Assembly (NCBI RefSeq): GCF_030268225.1
Contig: NZ_BSQG01000001.1
Location: forward strand, 981,299-1,045,298
Source: Nocardiopsis ansamitocini
Lineage (GTDB): Bacteria > Actinomycetota > Actinomycetes > Streptosporangiales > Streptosporangiaceae
Direction of reading: 5' to 3'
Length of the DNA: 64,000 bases
Shown: in pieces, positions 8,727 to 16,528 of the stretch
Layout: each line of letters opens with the position of its first letter
Position numbering within the stretch: position 1 is the first letter of the stretch
Position numbers and translations under genes: made by a program
Notes under the pieces: model-generated
Told to the model about the DNA's origin: nothing
Databases searched by the model: none
Seen by the model: only the letters and a program-made list of their open reading frames with translations

Positions 8727-9065
8727 TCAGTGCCGCCCCGGCACCTCCCGGACCGCCTCGGGGAAGCGCCCCTCGTTGATCGCGACCTTCTCGCGCAGGG
8801 CGGCGTCGAGATCGACGTCGAGGACGTCGGCCAGGCGCAGCAGATAGCTGAGCACGTCGGCCATCTCGTGGCGCACCGCGGTCGCCTTGGCCGGGTCCTC
8901 CATCACTCTCGCCGACTCCTCGGAAGTGAGCCACTGGAACTCCGCGGCCAGCTCACCCGCCTCACCGGTCAGTGCCATCGCAAGGTTCTTGGGCGTATGG
9001 AAGGGCTCCCAGTCGCGCCGGGCGGCGAAATCGGCCAGAAGGTCCTGCAGGCTCGGGATACTCAC
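8727..9065 (-). CDS. MazG-like nucleotide pyrophosphohydrolase
   Basis: 112 residues, all-alpha MazG/dCTPase-like fold. The metal-binding ExxE...ExxD set is complete: E35 and E38 in TGEAGELAAEFQW, E67 and D70 in HEMADVLSYLLRLAD. Members hydrolyse (d)NTPs such as dCTP or modified nucleotides to the monophosphate and pyrophosphate. The small size and FHTPKNLAMALTGEAGEL place it with the XTP3-transactivated-protein A (dCTP pyrophosphatase) type rather than two-domain MazG. GTG start with a weak Shine-Dalgarno. Divergent from the MFS gene. Confidence 0.85.
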   Translation of the reverse strand: MSIPSLQDLLADFAARRDWEPFHTPKNLAMALTGEAGELAAEFQWLTSEESARVMEDPAKATAVRHEMADVLSYLLRLADVLDVDLDAALREKVAINEGRFPEAVREVPGRH

Positions 9066-9292
9066 CCGCTACACCTACCACCACCGCCACCGGCGTCGTC
9101 GCACAGCCGTCCCGGAAACCGACGCGGCTCCCCTGCACACCGCCTTCGGTATCCCTTTGCGTATACCGAGGTTGACTCCGTCTCTGCACACGAGGCCGCC
9201 GAACAGGGCAGGAAAAGGGGGCGGAGACCCCCATCCGCACCAGAATGTCCTGCGCATGACGAGCACACTTATTTCATCGGAAAGAGCTTGGT

Positions 9293-9310
9293 GTATACAT
9301 TTATGCATAC
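9293..9310. promoter_or_regulatory. GntR-type operator candidate upstream of MFS gene
   Basis: GTATACAT-tt-ATGCATAC, an 18-bp inverted repeat with one mismatch, 57 bp before the MFS start codon. It contains TGTATACAT, also found within the perfect palindrome upstream of the convergent GntR gene (11382-11391). Confidence 0.55.
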
Positions 9311-9366
9311 GAAAATTGACCGATCTTGACCGCTTCTCCCACCCCCGCGGTCGCGAAAAGGACAGC

Positions 9367-10608
9367 GTGCACCCGCCACCCGCCTCACCGACGTCTCGCA
9401 ACTGGTTCCCTTGGCTGCTGGTAGCAGTCGTCCTCCTCCAGACCGCGCACAACCTCGCGCGACCGTTGATGTCCTACCTGGCGATCTCGCTGGGCGCCGG
9501 CGAGGTCGCGATCGGACTGCTCACCGTCGCCTACTCACTGGTGGCGGTCCTGGCAGCGGTGCCCCTGGGACGCTTCACCGACCGCTATCCCAGCTCGTCC
9601 CTGGTCCTGGGCGCGGGGATCGCGCTGCTGGCCGCCGCCGCCGCGATCCTGGCCGTGGCACCCTCGCTGTGGGTGCTGGCGTTGGGCGGCAGCCTCCTGG
9701 GGCTCGGCCACCTCGTCTTCATCATCGCCGGCCAGGGGTTGATCGCCCGGCAATCGCCCGAGCACCTGCTGGACCGCGACTTCGGTTGGTTCACCGCGGC
9801 CGTCGCAGTGGGCCAGATGATCGGCCCCGGGGTCGCCGGACTGCTGTTGGGAGACGCCTCCGGCACCGGGCTCACCGACCCCAGTCGGGCGGCACTGTGG
9901 ATCGCCGTGGCCACGGCCCTGCTGGCCGCGCCCTGCCTGTTGGGCATCGCCGCGCGGCTCGCGCCGAACCGCACTGCGGGTGCGGGCACCGTGGGCACCG
10001 TGGGCACCCAGCCCAAGGTGAGTCTGCCCTCCATCCTGCGCCGTCCGGGGATCCCGTCCGGGCTCCTGGTGAGCATGGCGCTGCTGGCCTCGGTGGACAT
10101 CCTGGTCGCCTACCTCCCGCTGATCGCCGAACAGCGCGGGATCGCCCCGGTCGTCGCGGGGGCGCTGCTGAGCCTGCGCGCGGTGGCCGCGATCGCGTCG
10201 CGCCTGCTCCTTCCCCTGCTGTTGCGCCGTTGGACCAGGCGCACCCTCATCATGCTCAGCGCGGGCGGGGCGGCGCTCGCACTGGCCTGCGTGCCGCTGC
10301 CCCAGGCCAACCCGGTGACCATGGGTGCGGCGCTGCTGGTCGGTGGCTTCCTGTTGGGGCTCGGGCAACCCTTGACGATGACCAGCGTGGTACGAGCGGT
10401 CCCCGCCTCAGCCCGCAGTACCGCGCTGGCGATCCGGTTGACCAGTAACCGGTTCGGACTGGTGGCGATGCCGGCGGGGGCGGCGCTGATCGCCGGGACC
10501 GGCGGTGCCGCCGGGGCCGTGTGGTTCACCTGCGCGGTCCTGGCGCTGGCCGGCGGCGCGGCCGTGCGCACCCCACCGGACCGGGGGTCAACCGCCGACA
10601 GCGCGTGA
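9367..10608 (+). CDS. MFS transporter
   Basis: 413 residues with about 12 hydrophobic helices and the MFS loop motif PLGRFTDRYPSSS between helices 2 and 3. Two six-helix halves are joined by a short cytoplasmic linker around TQPKVSLPSILRR. Probably a proton-driven exporter of a small molecule or drug. The GTG at 9367 is chosen as start because AAGGA precedes it by five bases; the frame is open further upstream but without coding character, and that sequence contains the candidate operator. The last 21 bp overlap the 3' end of the convergent GntR gene. The shared TGTATACAT element suggests control by that regulator. Confidence 0.85.
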   Translation: MHPPPASPTSRNWFPWLLVAVVLLQTAHNLARPLMSYLAISLGAGEVAIGLLTVAYSLVAVLAAVPLGRFTDRYPSSSLVLGAGIALLAAAAAILAVAPSLWVLALGGSLLGLGHLVFIIAGQGLIARQSPEHLLDRDFGWFTAAVAVGQMIGPGVAGLLLGDASGTGLTDPSRAALWIAVATALLAAPCLLGIAARLAPNRTAGAGTVGTVGTQPKVSLPSILRRPGIPSGLLVSMALLASVDILVAYLPLIAEQRGIAPVVAGALLSLRAVAAIASRLLLPLLLRRWTRRTLIMLSAGGAALALACVPLPQANPVTMGAALLVGGFLLGLGQPLTMTSVVRAVPASARSTALAIRLTSNRFGLVAMPAGAALIAGTGGAAGAVWFTCAVLALAGGAAVRTPPDRGSTADSA

Positions 10609-11331
10609 ACCGGTGGCGGAGTCCGCACCGAGCAGCACGGAACCCGCCACCTCCTCGACCAGTGCGGCCAGGATCGCGTCCAAGCTGATCCGGATGTGCT
10701 CGGCCACCGCGCGGGCCGCACCGTTCTCGTCGTGTTCCCTGATGGCCGCGCAGATGGCCATGTGCTCGGCAGCGGCGTCGAAGGCACGGTCGGGGGTGCG
10801 CCGGACGAGACGGCGCAGCCGCACCTGGTGTCCACCGAGTTCGTGTAGCGCGGTACGCAGATAGGAGTTGCGGGTGGCCTCCGCGACGGCGTCGTCGAAC
10901 TCCTGGCTGAGCGCGTAGTAGGCGGTGAGGTCGCCGACCTCTTCCCTCGGCGTCTCGGCGACCACGCGCAGGCGCTCGTGGAGGTCGGTGAAGACCTCGG
11001 GCGAGCCGTTGCGCGCGGCGAGCCGGGTGGCGTAGATCTCCAGCGCCTCACGCATCTGGAACAGCTCCGCAACACCTTCGACCGAGACCTCGGTGACCAC
11101 CAGTCCGCGCCCCGGCAGCGGGCGCACCAGCCCCTCCCGGACCAGCCTGGCCAACGCCTCCCGGATCGGTGTGCGGGAGGCGCCGACCCTTGAGGCGATC
11201 TCGACCTCGGTCAGCAGCGATCCGGGGGCGAGCCGCCAGGAGACGATCTCCTCCTTGAGCGTCTCGTACACCCGCGTGCCCTGGCGCAAGTCGGCTCTCC
11301 CCGCCGTCTGGCCCCCCTCAACCGTTAGCAC
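10588..11331 (-). CDS. GntR family (FCD domain) transcriptional regulator
   Basis: 247 residues. Winged helix-turn-helix at about 20-80 (EIASRVGASRTPIREALARL), then an all-helical FCD effector domain to about 225. The annotated GTG start has a poor Shine-Dalgarno; a TTG 15 codons in, preceded by GGGGAG, is a credible alternative and keeps the whole DNA-binding domain. The FCD metal-site pattern is partly altered (EFDDAVAEA where FH is usual), while EHMAICAAI is kept. Ligand unknown. Convergent and overlapping with the MFS gene, with palindromes upstream of both, so it most likely represses itself and the exporter. Confidence 0.85.
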   Translation of the reverse strand: MLTVEGGQTAGRADLRQGTRVYETLKEEIVSWRLAPGSLLTEVEIASRVGASRTPIREALARLVREGLVRPLPGRGLVVTEVSVEGVAELFQMREALEIYATRLAARNGSPEVFTDLHERLRVVAETPREEVGDLTAYYALSQEFDDAVAEATRNSYLRTALHELGGHQVRLRRLVRRTPDRAFDAAAEHMAICAAIREHDENGAARAVAEHIRISLDAILAALVEEVAGSVLLGADSATGSRAVGG

Positions 11332-11381
11332 GCTGATGGGAGCGGTCGTATCCGCTCATGCTATTGGCGGGAGCGCACCGA

Positions 11382-11391
11382 ATGTATACAT
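11382..11391. promoter_or_regulatory. GntR operator candidate (autoregulation)
   Basis: Perfect palindrome ATGTATACAT 51 bp upstream of the GntR start codon. The TGTATACA core resembles known FadR/FCD-class operators of the form TNGTATNATACNA. Confidence 0.5.
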
Positions 11392-11419
11392 ACGGTCTCT
11401 TCCAGAACCCCCGCGCGGG

Positions 11420-11967
11420 TTGGGGCGTCGCACCAAGCCGATCCGCCCGTTGGTCAACCAGTACCAGCTCCACGCCGTGCTCCCCGACGGCAGCGAGGGC
11501 CAACTGCCGGCGTTCGCCCAGCAGCAGCGGATGGTCTCAAAGAGCAGGTCACCCTCTACACCGACGGCAGCAAGCGGTGCCCGGTGCTGGGCTTCAAGGC
11601 GCACGGTGTCATCGACCTGGGTGCCGTTTACGACGTGACCGACCACGCCGGCGCCACGGTCGGCCTGTTTCGCAAGGACTTCAAGCAGTCACTGCTGCGG
11701 TCGACCCGGCATGTCGAGCAGCCGGACCTCGGCCGGGTCACCGGCCAGGAGCGCAATGCCGCGATCGGGGTACTGCGCCGCTTCATCGAGGCGTTGTCCT
11801 TCGTTCCGTACCGCTTCGCCTTCACCCTGGACGGGCAGACCGTGTTCTTTGTCGACAAGCGGTGGGGGTTGCGCGATCGGTACACCATCGATATCCACCG
11901 CCCAGGCGTGGGCCGTCGCCTGGCCATCGCCATGGCGGTGGCACTGGACGCGCTCCAGGGCCGTTAG
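11420..11967 (+). pseudogene. Frameshifted LURP-one/scramblase-like protein gene
   Basis: Two pieces of one protein lie in different frames. The first frame gives PLVNQYQLHAVLPDG and LPAFAQQQRM; near 11531-11540 the sense switches to a second frame giving EQVTLYTDGSKRCPVLGFKA, then GAVYDVTDHAGATVGLFRKD, SLLRSTRH and a tail RDRYTIDIHRPG. Together these form the layout I associate with small actinobacterial tubby-C/LURP-one-like proteins (beta-barrel plus central helix), usually about 180-190 residues. A one- or two-base indel would join them. No good start codon or Shine-Dalgarno is seen upstream (TTG at 11420 is only a guess). It is either a decayed gene or a sequencing error. The intact downstream frame is 11584-11967. 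Family naming is tentative. Confidence 0.55.
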
Positions 11968-12122
11968 CGGACCGGCCGTGCCGAGCAGCGCAGAGGGCGC
12001 CCCGGACGGTTCTGTCCACGACGCCACCCGCTCTCCATCCCCACCGTCCGGTCCGCTGACGCACCGGTGGGAGCATGGTGCGGTGCCCGGCACCGGCCGG
12101 GCGGCAGTCGAGAGGCAAGACC

Positions 12123-12590
12123 GTGGACGTTCAGGAGTTGGCCGACCGGGTTCGGGCCGCTAGTTACGGGCCGGCCAGCGCGGAGGCGGTGGAGCGACAG
12201 CTCACCGCGATCGCGGCCCGGCTCACCGAGTACGCCGAGGACTTCGGGTACTCCCCGGATCTGCTCGGGGAGGAACAGGCCGAGGCCCTGGAGGAGGTCT
12301 ACCTCTCTGAACGCGACGTCCCCGAAGTGGACGCCGAACTCATCCGGGAGCTCCACGAATCGCACGAGGCGGGCGCGATCCCGCACAACGACGACATGGC
12401 GGTCCTGGCCGTCGACCCGGCCTACTGGGACGGTTACGCGGTCTTGAGCGCCGCGGACGCCCAGTACAAGGGGCTCCACGCCGTCTACCAGGCGACCGGA
12501 CTGGCCGAGCGTCTGGCCGGGGCCGAGCTGACCGAGGAGTTGGCCGAAGAGATCGCCTGGGAGGTCACCAGCGAGGTCTCCCCGCGCTGA
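12123..12590 (+). CDS. Small acidic protein of unknown function
   Basis: 155 residues, strongly acidic (many Glu/Asp, few Lys), predicted mostly helical, no signal peptide or membrane span. I do not recognise the family. Visible landmarks are EYAEDFGYSPDLLGEEQAEA near the middle-left, AVDPAYWDGYAVL, and a C-terminal Glu/Leu-rich helix. The GTG at 12123 is chosen over an in-frame ATG 16 codons upstream because GAGAGG lies eight bases before it. Codon bias at third positions is typical of real genes here. It lies between the frameshifted remnant and the PI-PLC gene, with no clear operon partner. Confidence 0.65.
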   Translation: MDVQELADRVRAASYGPASAEAVERQLTAIAARLTEYAEDFGYSPDLLGEEQAEALEEVYLSERDVPEVDAELIRELHESHEAGAIPHNDDMAVLAVDPAYWDGYAVLSAADAQYKGLHAVYQATGLAERLAGAELTEELAEEIAWEVTSEVSPR

Positions 12591-12812
12591 CGGGCCCGCA
12601 GCGATCGGGACGCGGGTGACGGAGCGGCGAAAGTCGTACGGGCTCTTCCCCCTGCACGACAGCGATGGCACCATGAGTTACCAGACGATTCCTTTACGTG
12701 CTCGACCGCCATCCTCCCACCCCCGCCTTCCCAGCACCACGCCGTGGCCAACGCCCGCGCGCCGGCTGCCCCTTTCCTGCTGCTCGGCGGGGCCTTCCCC
12801 AAGGAGCTCCCC

Positions 12813-13835
12813 TTGCCCGCGCGCCCCGCTGCACGCCTCCTCGTCGGCGGCCTGACCGTTGCCGCGCTGCTCGCACCTGGTGCGACCGCTCATGCCGACG
12901 GCTCCGCCGACGACGCCGCCTCCGCGACAACGACAGTGGGCCTTCACAACGCCTACGAGAAAGCCAAGTTCGACTACCTCGCCGACGCACTGGACTCCGG
13001 CTCGGGACTGGTGGAGATCGACGTATGGACCGATGACCTGATCGGCGCGTGGCGGGTCAACCACGACCTGGTGGGCCAGCAGAACAATTGTGTCGGCGCC
13101 ACCGATCCGGCCGGACTCCGCTCGGGGAACGCCAACGGTAATCTGCGGGCCTGCCTGACCGACATGCGCACCTGGCACGAAGCGACCCCCGATCACCAGG
13201 CCGTCGTGGTCAAGGTCGAGATGAAGGACGGGTTCTACGGCCGGGGCGGACTGGGTCCCGCCGAATTCGACGACCTGGTGGCCGCGACGCTCGGCGACGC
13301 CGTCTATCGACCGGCGGACCTGCTGGGCGACCACCCCGATCTGGATTCCGCGGCCCGATCGGGCGACTGGGACTCCCTGGCCGGCCGGTTCCTGATCGAA
13401 CTGGTCCCGGGAACCTTCGAGCAGAGAAACCCTTTCGACACCCTGTGGACCGACGAGGAGTACGGGCGGCATCTGCGCGATCTTTCCGAAAACGGCACGC
13501 TCGGCTCCGCAACGGCCTTTCCCGCTGTCCTGGGTGCAGCGTCGGGCGACCCGCGCACCCGCTACCCCGAGGACCTCAGGCCGTGGTTCGTGGTCTTCGA
13601 CGGCAGCGCGACCAGCTATCTGAACGGAATCGACACCGGCTGGTACGTCGAGAACAACTACTTGCTGGTCATGACGGGCGCACACAGTGTGTCACCGGAG
13701 ATCAGCGCGACCGGTCCGAGCGAGCAGGAGGCAGCGGACCGCGTGGCACTGCTGGCAGCGGCCGGGGCGACCACCGTGACCAGCGACTGGTCCGATCTCC
13801 CCACGGTGCTGGGTTCGGTGCTCCCCCGCGGCTAG
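12813..13835 (+). CDS. Secreted phosphatidylinositol-specific phospholipase C-type protein (calcium-dependent class)
   Basis: 340 residues. TTG start directly after AAGGAG (six-base spacing) gives a clean signal peptide (LLVGGLTVAALLAPGATAHA, about 8-28); longer in-frame starts would bury it. The mature protein has the PI-PLC X-type barrel: first catalytic His H45 in GLHNAYEK with N46 as a metal ligand, E68 and D70 in VEIDVW, and second His H84 in WRVNHD. These match the calcium-dependent bacterial PI-PLC group (Streptomyces antibioticus type). Expected reaction: cleavage of phosphatidylinositol, or a similar phosphodiester, to diacylglycerol and an inositol phosphate. Located just before a secreted phospholipase A2 gene, suggesting joint lipid scavenging. 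Confidence 0.8.
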   Translation: MPARPAARLLVGGLTVAALLAPGATAHADGSADDAASATTTVGLHNAYEKAKFDYLADALDSGSGLVEIDVWTDDLIGAWRVNHDLVGQQNNCVGATDPAGLRSGNANGNLRACLTDMRTWHEATPDHQAVVVKVEMKDGFYGRGGLGPAEFDDLVAATLGDAVYRPADLLGDHPDLDSAARSGDWDSLAGRFLIELVPGTFEQRNPFDTLWTDEEYGRHLRDLSENGTLGSATAFPAVLGAASGDPRTRYPEDLRPWFVVFDGSATSYLNGIDTGWYVENNYLLVMTGAHSVSPEISATGPSEQEAADRVALLAAAGATTVTSDWSDLPTVLGSVLPRG

Positions 13836-13861
13836 GACCGCCGGGAGCAGCAGAACTATCC

Positions 13862-13882
13862 GTAACGCTACCAATTCGTTAC
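13862..13882. promoter_or_regulatory. GTAACG/CGTTAC inverted repeat upstream of phospholipase A2 gene
   Basis: GTAACG and CGTTAC separated by nine bases, 95 bp before the phospholipase A2 start. Could be an operator or a weak terminator for the gene ending at 13835. A similar GTAACC/GGTTAC pair lies upstream of the yceI-like gene (15280-15295). Confidence 0.35.
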
Positions 13883-13977
13883 CCTCTGTTTCGAGTGAGG
13901 CTCTTTCGTCAATCCGACCCCATCGTTTATTACTCAGGAGTTAAGTCTTTTACTTCTCAGCGAAAGGCCGACCGCAC

Positions 13978-14508
13978 ATGCGTCTCCCCGCTCGACGCCT
14001 GGCGCAGGCCGTGATCAGCATGATCGCGGCCTGTCTGCTGACCCTCGCCGGAATGGGCGTCGCCCACGCCGCGCTCCCCCCGCAGCAACTGCGCGACGTC
14101 ACCGACCAGTACCTCTTCCAGGCCTCGCTGTCCTCGTTCAGCCAGACCCGGGCGCAGCGGCCCTACGCAGACCAGTTGGACTGGAGTTCCGACGCCTGCT
14201 CGTGGTCGCCGGACGCCCCGCTGGGCTACGACTTCACCAGTAGCTGCCACCGCCACGACTTCGGTTACCGCAACTACAAGCTGCAGTCGCGTTTCAGCGA
14301 GGCCAACCGCCTGCGCATCGACGACAAGTTCCGCGCGGACCTGTACTCGGTCTGCGGCTCCAACTCCGTGTGCCGGGGTGTGGCCAACATCTACTACCAG
14401 GCGGTCCGCCAGTTCGGCGCATCCAGTGCCACCACGGCCGAGGCACTGCAGAAGGCCGAGGTTCAGCACCAGGTGCAGGAGTACGTGGCGCTGCGCACCG
14501 CGGAATAG
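13978..14508 (+). CDS. Secreted prokaryotic phospholipase A2
   Basis: 176 residues. Signal peptide ends at GVAHA (about residue 31). The mature 145-residue domain is the prokaryotic PLA2 fold known from Streptomyces violaceoruber. The motif SSCHRHDFGYRNY gives catalytic H93 and calcium ligand D94; the second acidic residue is in IDDKFRADL (D116/D117). Four cysteines (C74, C90, C126, C132) can form the two disulfides of the family. The enzyme releases the sn-2 fatty acid from glycerophospholipids outside the cell. ATG start with aaagg upstream, after a 140-bp A+T-rich promoter region. Ends at a strong bidirectional terminator. Confidence 0.9.
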   Translation: MRLPARRLAQAVISMIAACLLTLAGMGVAHAALPPQQLRDVTDQYLFQASLSSFSQTRAQRPYADQLDWSSDACSWSPDAPLGYDFTSSCHRHDFGYRNYKLQSRFSEANRLRIDDKFRADLYSVCGSNSVCRGVANIYYQAVRQFGASSATTAEALQKAEVQHQVQEYVALRTAE

Positions 14509-14519
14509 AAGACACCGTT

Positions 14520-14554
14520 CGGGGGCGGGGCACGGTTTGTGTGCCCCGCCCCCG
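14520..14554. terminator. Bidirectional hairpin terminator
   Basis: 14-bp perfect stem (CGGGGGCGGGGCAC and complement) with a 7-nt loop between convergent stop codons at 14508 and 14561. Confidence 0.85.
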
Positions 14555-14560
14555 CTGTCG

Positions 14561-15214
14561 TTATCTCCGTTGTGCGCGGCGGGGCGAGAGGAAGCGCTCG
14601 GTGAAGAACCTGATGTCGGTGTTGATCATGGCCACCTCCAGGTTGATCTCCACCCGGCGGCCGATGAACAGTTTGGCCCCGGGCAGGGGGCCCATCACAT
14701 CCAGGCCGAAATCGAACCGGTCGAGAGTGGCCGTCGCGGAGAAGCAGGCAAGTTCGGCATCGCCGAAAGGATAGGGACACTGTCCGAGGAACCTGCCCCG
14801 CAGCGGGACCGGGAGAGTGACGTCCCTGACCGTGAGATCGCCGTGAAACGTCCAGAGCCCGTCGTCGACCGTGGGCTCGACCCGGTGACCGTGCCAGCTC
14901 AGGACCGGGAAGCGCCCCACGTCCAGGAACTCGGGCGACTTGAGGTGGTCGTCGCGACGGGTGATTCCGGTGTCGATGGCCGTGGCGTCGATGGTGACGC
15001 TGGCCGAACTCTCCTCTGGCTTGTCTGCGACCCACACCACGCCCGACAGGTTGTTGAACCGCCCCCGGACCCGGGCGAGGCCCTGCATCCCCGCGGCGAA
15101 ACCGACGCTGGAGTGCACCGGATCGATGTACCAGGTGTCGGCCTGGGGCACCGACCGTTCGCCGATCGGCTGGAGCAGGTGCAGGCGACCCCCGTCTCTC
15201 TCCTCGATGTCCAT
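14561..15214 (-). CDS. YceI family protein
   Basis: 217 residues. The YceI lipocalin-like barrel runs from about 28 to 195: starts with DTWYIDPVHSSVGFAAG, then RGRFNNLSGVV, SVTIDATAIDTGITRRDDHL and SPEFLDVGRFP, all standard YceI motifs. The family binds isoprenoid-type amphiphiles. There is no signal peptide, so unlike E. coli YceI it is probably cytoplasmic, as in many actinobacterial members. A 27-residue polar N-terminal extension precedes the barrel. ATG at 15214 follows an AAGG Shine-Dalgarno; the frame continues upstream without domain content. Lies downstream of the nei-type gene on the same strand with a 182-bp gap, probably with its own promoter. Confidence 0.85.
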   Translation of the reverse strand: MDIEERDGGRLHLLQPIGERSVPQADTWYIDPVHSSVGFAAGMQGLARVRGRFNNLSGVVWVADKPEESSASVTIDATAIDTGITRRDDHLKSPEFLDVGRFPVLSWHGHRVEPTVDDGLWTFHGDLTVRDVTLPVPLRGRFLGQCPYPFGDAELACFSATATLDRFDFGLDVMGPLPGAKLFIGRRVEINLEVAMINTDIRFFTERFLSPRRAQRR

Positions 15215-15279
15215 TTCGCGGCCTTTCCAGGTCGGTTCCGGACGCGTCCGATCAGACACGCGCGACGCAGGAGAACACC

Positions 15280-15295
15280 GTAACCACCCGGTTAC
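15280..15295. promoter_or_regulatory. GTAACC/GGTTAC inverted repeat upstream of yceI-like gene
   Basis: Perfect 6-4-6 inverted repeat 65 bp before the start codon; candidate operator with half-sites like those at 13862-13882. Confidence 0.35.
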
Positions 15296-15396
15296 CGACA
15301 CCGCACCTTGTCTCCCAAACCCGGGCATAAAGTCGCACGCCACTGCCGACTTGGACAGCTAAATTTGATCCGACGAACCGAATCACACGTGGCCGT

Positions 15397-16278
15397 CTAC
15401 TGAGACTGACATTGCGGACACCAATAAAGGGTCCGGCCGGCTAGTTCTTCCGCCTTGATCGGCGTACTACAGATCCGGCACGGTTCGCCCGTTCGGTAGC
15501 AGACGTAGAAGGCATCGGAGCGGGGTACCGGCCGGGCCGTGGGTTGGGCACGGTGCTCCGGGCGCGTGGTGATGATGCGACCGTCCCGGACGCCGTCCTC
15601 CAACAGGGCGGTCAGATCCGCCCACAGCACCTCCCACTCGGTGAGGTCCACGGCGCGTCCGGGACGATGCGGCTCGATTCCGGAGCGAAACAGCGACTCG
15701 GCCCGGTAGATGTTGCCGATCCCGGCGATGACGTCCTGACGCATCAGGAGGGCGGCGATCGTGGTCCGCGACTTGGCGACCACCGACCATGCCCGCTCGG
15801 GATCGGCGTCGTCGCGCAAGGGATCGGGCCCCAGGCGATCCTGGACGGCCTCCTTGCCCGAAACGTCGATCACTTCACAGGCGGCAGGCCCGCGCAGATC
15901 CGCCCATCCGCTGCGTCCGACGAAGCGGACGCGCACCGCCCCGGTCGGCGACGGGGCGACGACGAACCCGTCCGCCCCGCGCTCCAGGCGCTTGGGTTCG
16001 CTGTTCCCCTGCCGGGGCGCACCGAGACTGTGCTCGCCCTCGGAGTCACCGAACGTCCAGGCACCGTAGAGGCCCAAATGGACGCGCAGCCACGCCCCGG
16101 AGTCGAAACCGAGGAAGAGGTGCTTGCCGTGCGCTTCCGCAACCGCGAGCACCCGGTTGTCGATCAGACGGGCCCCGTCCGCGAACCGTCCTTGCGGGCT
16201 GCTCACCCGCAACCGTTGGCCGCCGTAGGTCTTCGCAAAATGGGTCGCCAGCCGATGCAGTGTGTGGCCTTCGGGCAC
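15397..16278 (-). CDS. nei: Endonuclease VIII-type DNA glycosylase (Fpg/Nei family)
   Basis: 293 residues. Bifunctional base-excision glycosylase/AP lyase family. The start PEGHT provides the catalytic N-terminal Pro and Glu after Met removal; HT in place of the ELP found in Fpg puts it with Nei. The helix-two-turn-helix region contains the motif GIGNIYRAESLFRSG. The C-terminal zinc finger is complete, with Cys pairs in CRIC and CPQC. GTG start, as expected for the invariant MPEG start. It repairs oxidised pyrimidines, acting on DNA in the cytoplasm. It is divergent from the fructose operon regulator with a 250-bp gap. Confidence 0.9.
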   Translation of the reverse strand: MPEGHTLHRLATHFAKTYGGQRLRVSSPQGRFADGARLIDNRVLAVAEAHGKHLFLGFDSGAWLRVHLGLYGAWTFGDSEGEHSLGAPRQGNSEPKRLERGADGFVVAPSPTGAVRVRFVGRSGWADLRGPAACEVIDVSGKEAVQDRLGPDPLRDDADPERAWSVVAKSRTTIAALLMRQDVIAGIGNIYRAESLFRSGIEPHRPGRAVDLTEWEVLWADLTALLEDGVRDGRIITTRPEHRAQPTARPVPRSDAFYVCYRTGEPCRICSTPIKAEELAGRTLYWCPQCQSQ

Positions 16279-16445
16279 CGCGTTCCTCTCCCCCCGTGCC
16301 GCCGGGTGTCGCCGGTGACGTCTGGCACTCTACCGAGGCGTCCGACCAGCGAAGAACACCCCTGAAGCCGACACGAAACCGGCCTTCCGTGACCTCGGGA
16401 AGCATAAAAATAGTGAAGTTTTTTCCGCTACGCACGTCTTTTTCC

Positions 16446-16475
16446 TTGACAAACCCACAGAACCAGACATATTCA
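16446..16475 (+). promoter_or_regulatory. Sigma70-type promoter of the fructose operon
   Basis: TTGACA at 16446-16451 and TATTCA at 16470-16475 with an 18-bp spacer, in an A+T-rich stretch 54 bp before the DeoR gene. Confidence 0.5.
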
Positions 16476-16479
16476 AATA

Positions 16480-16505
16480 GAAACAAACACGAAACGAACC
16501 CGAAC
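16480..16505 (+). promoter_or_regulatory. GAAAC direct repeats, DeoR-type operator candidate
   Basis: Two GAAAC units 11 bp apart (16480 and 16491) followed by GAACC and CGAAC, just downstream of the promoter -10. Direct repeats of this kind are typical for DeoR-family repressors; here they would block transcription start of the regulator's own operon. Confidence 0.45.
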
Positions 16506-16528
16506 TCACACGAAGGTGGGTACGCGCC

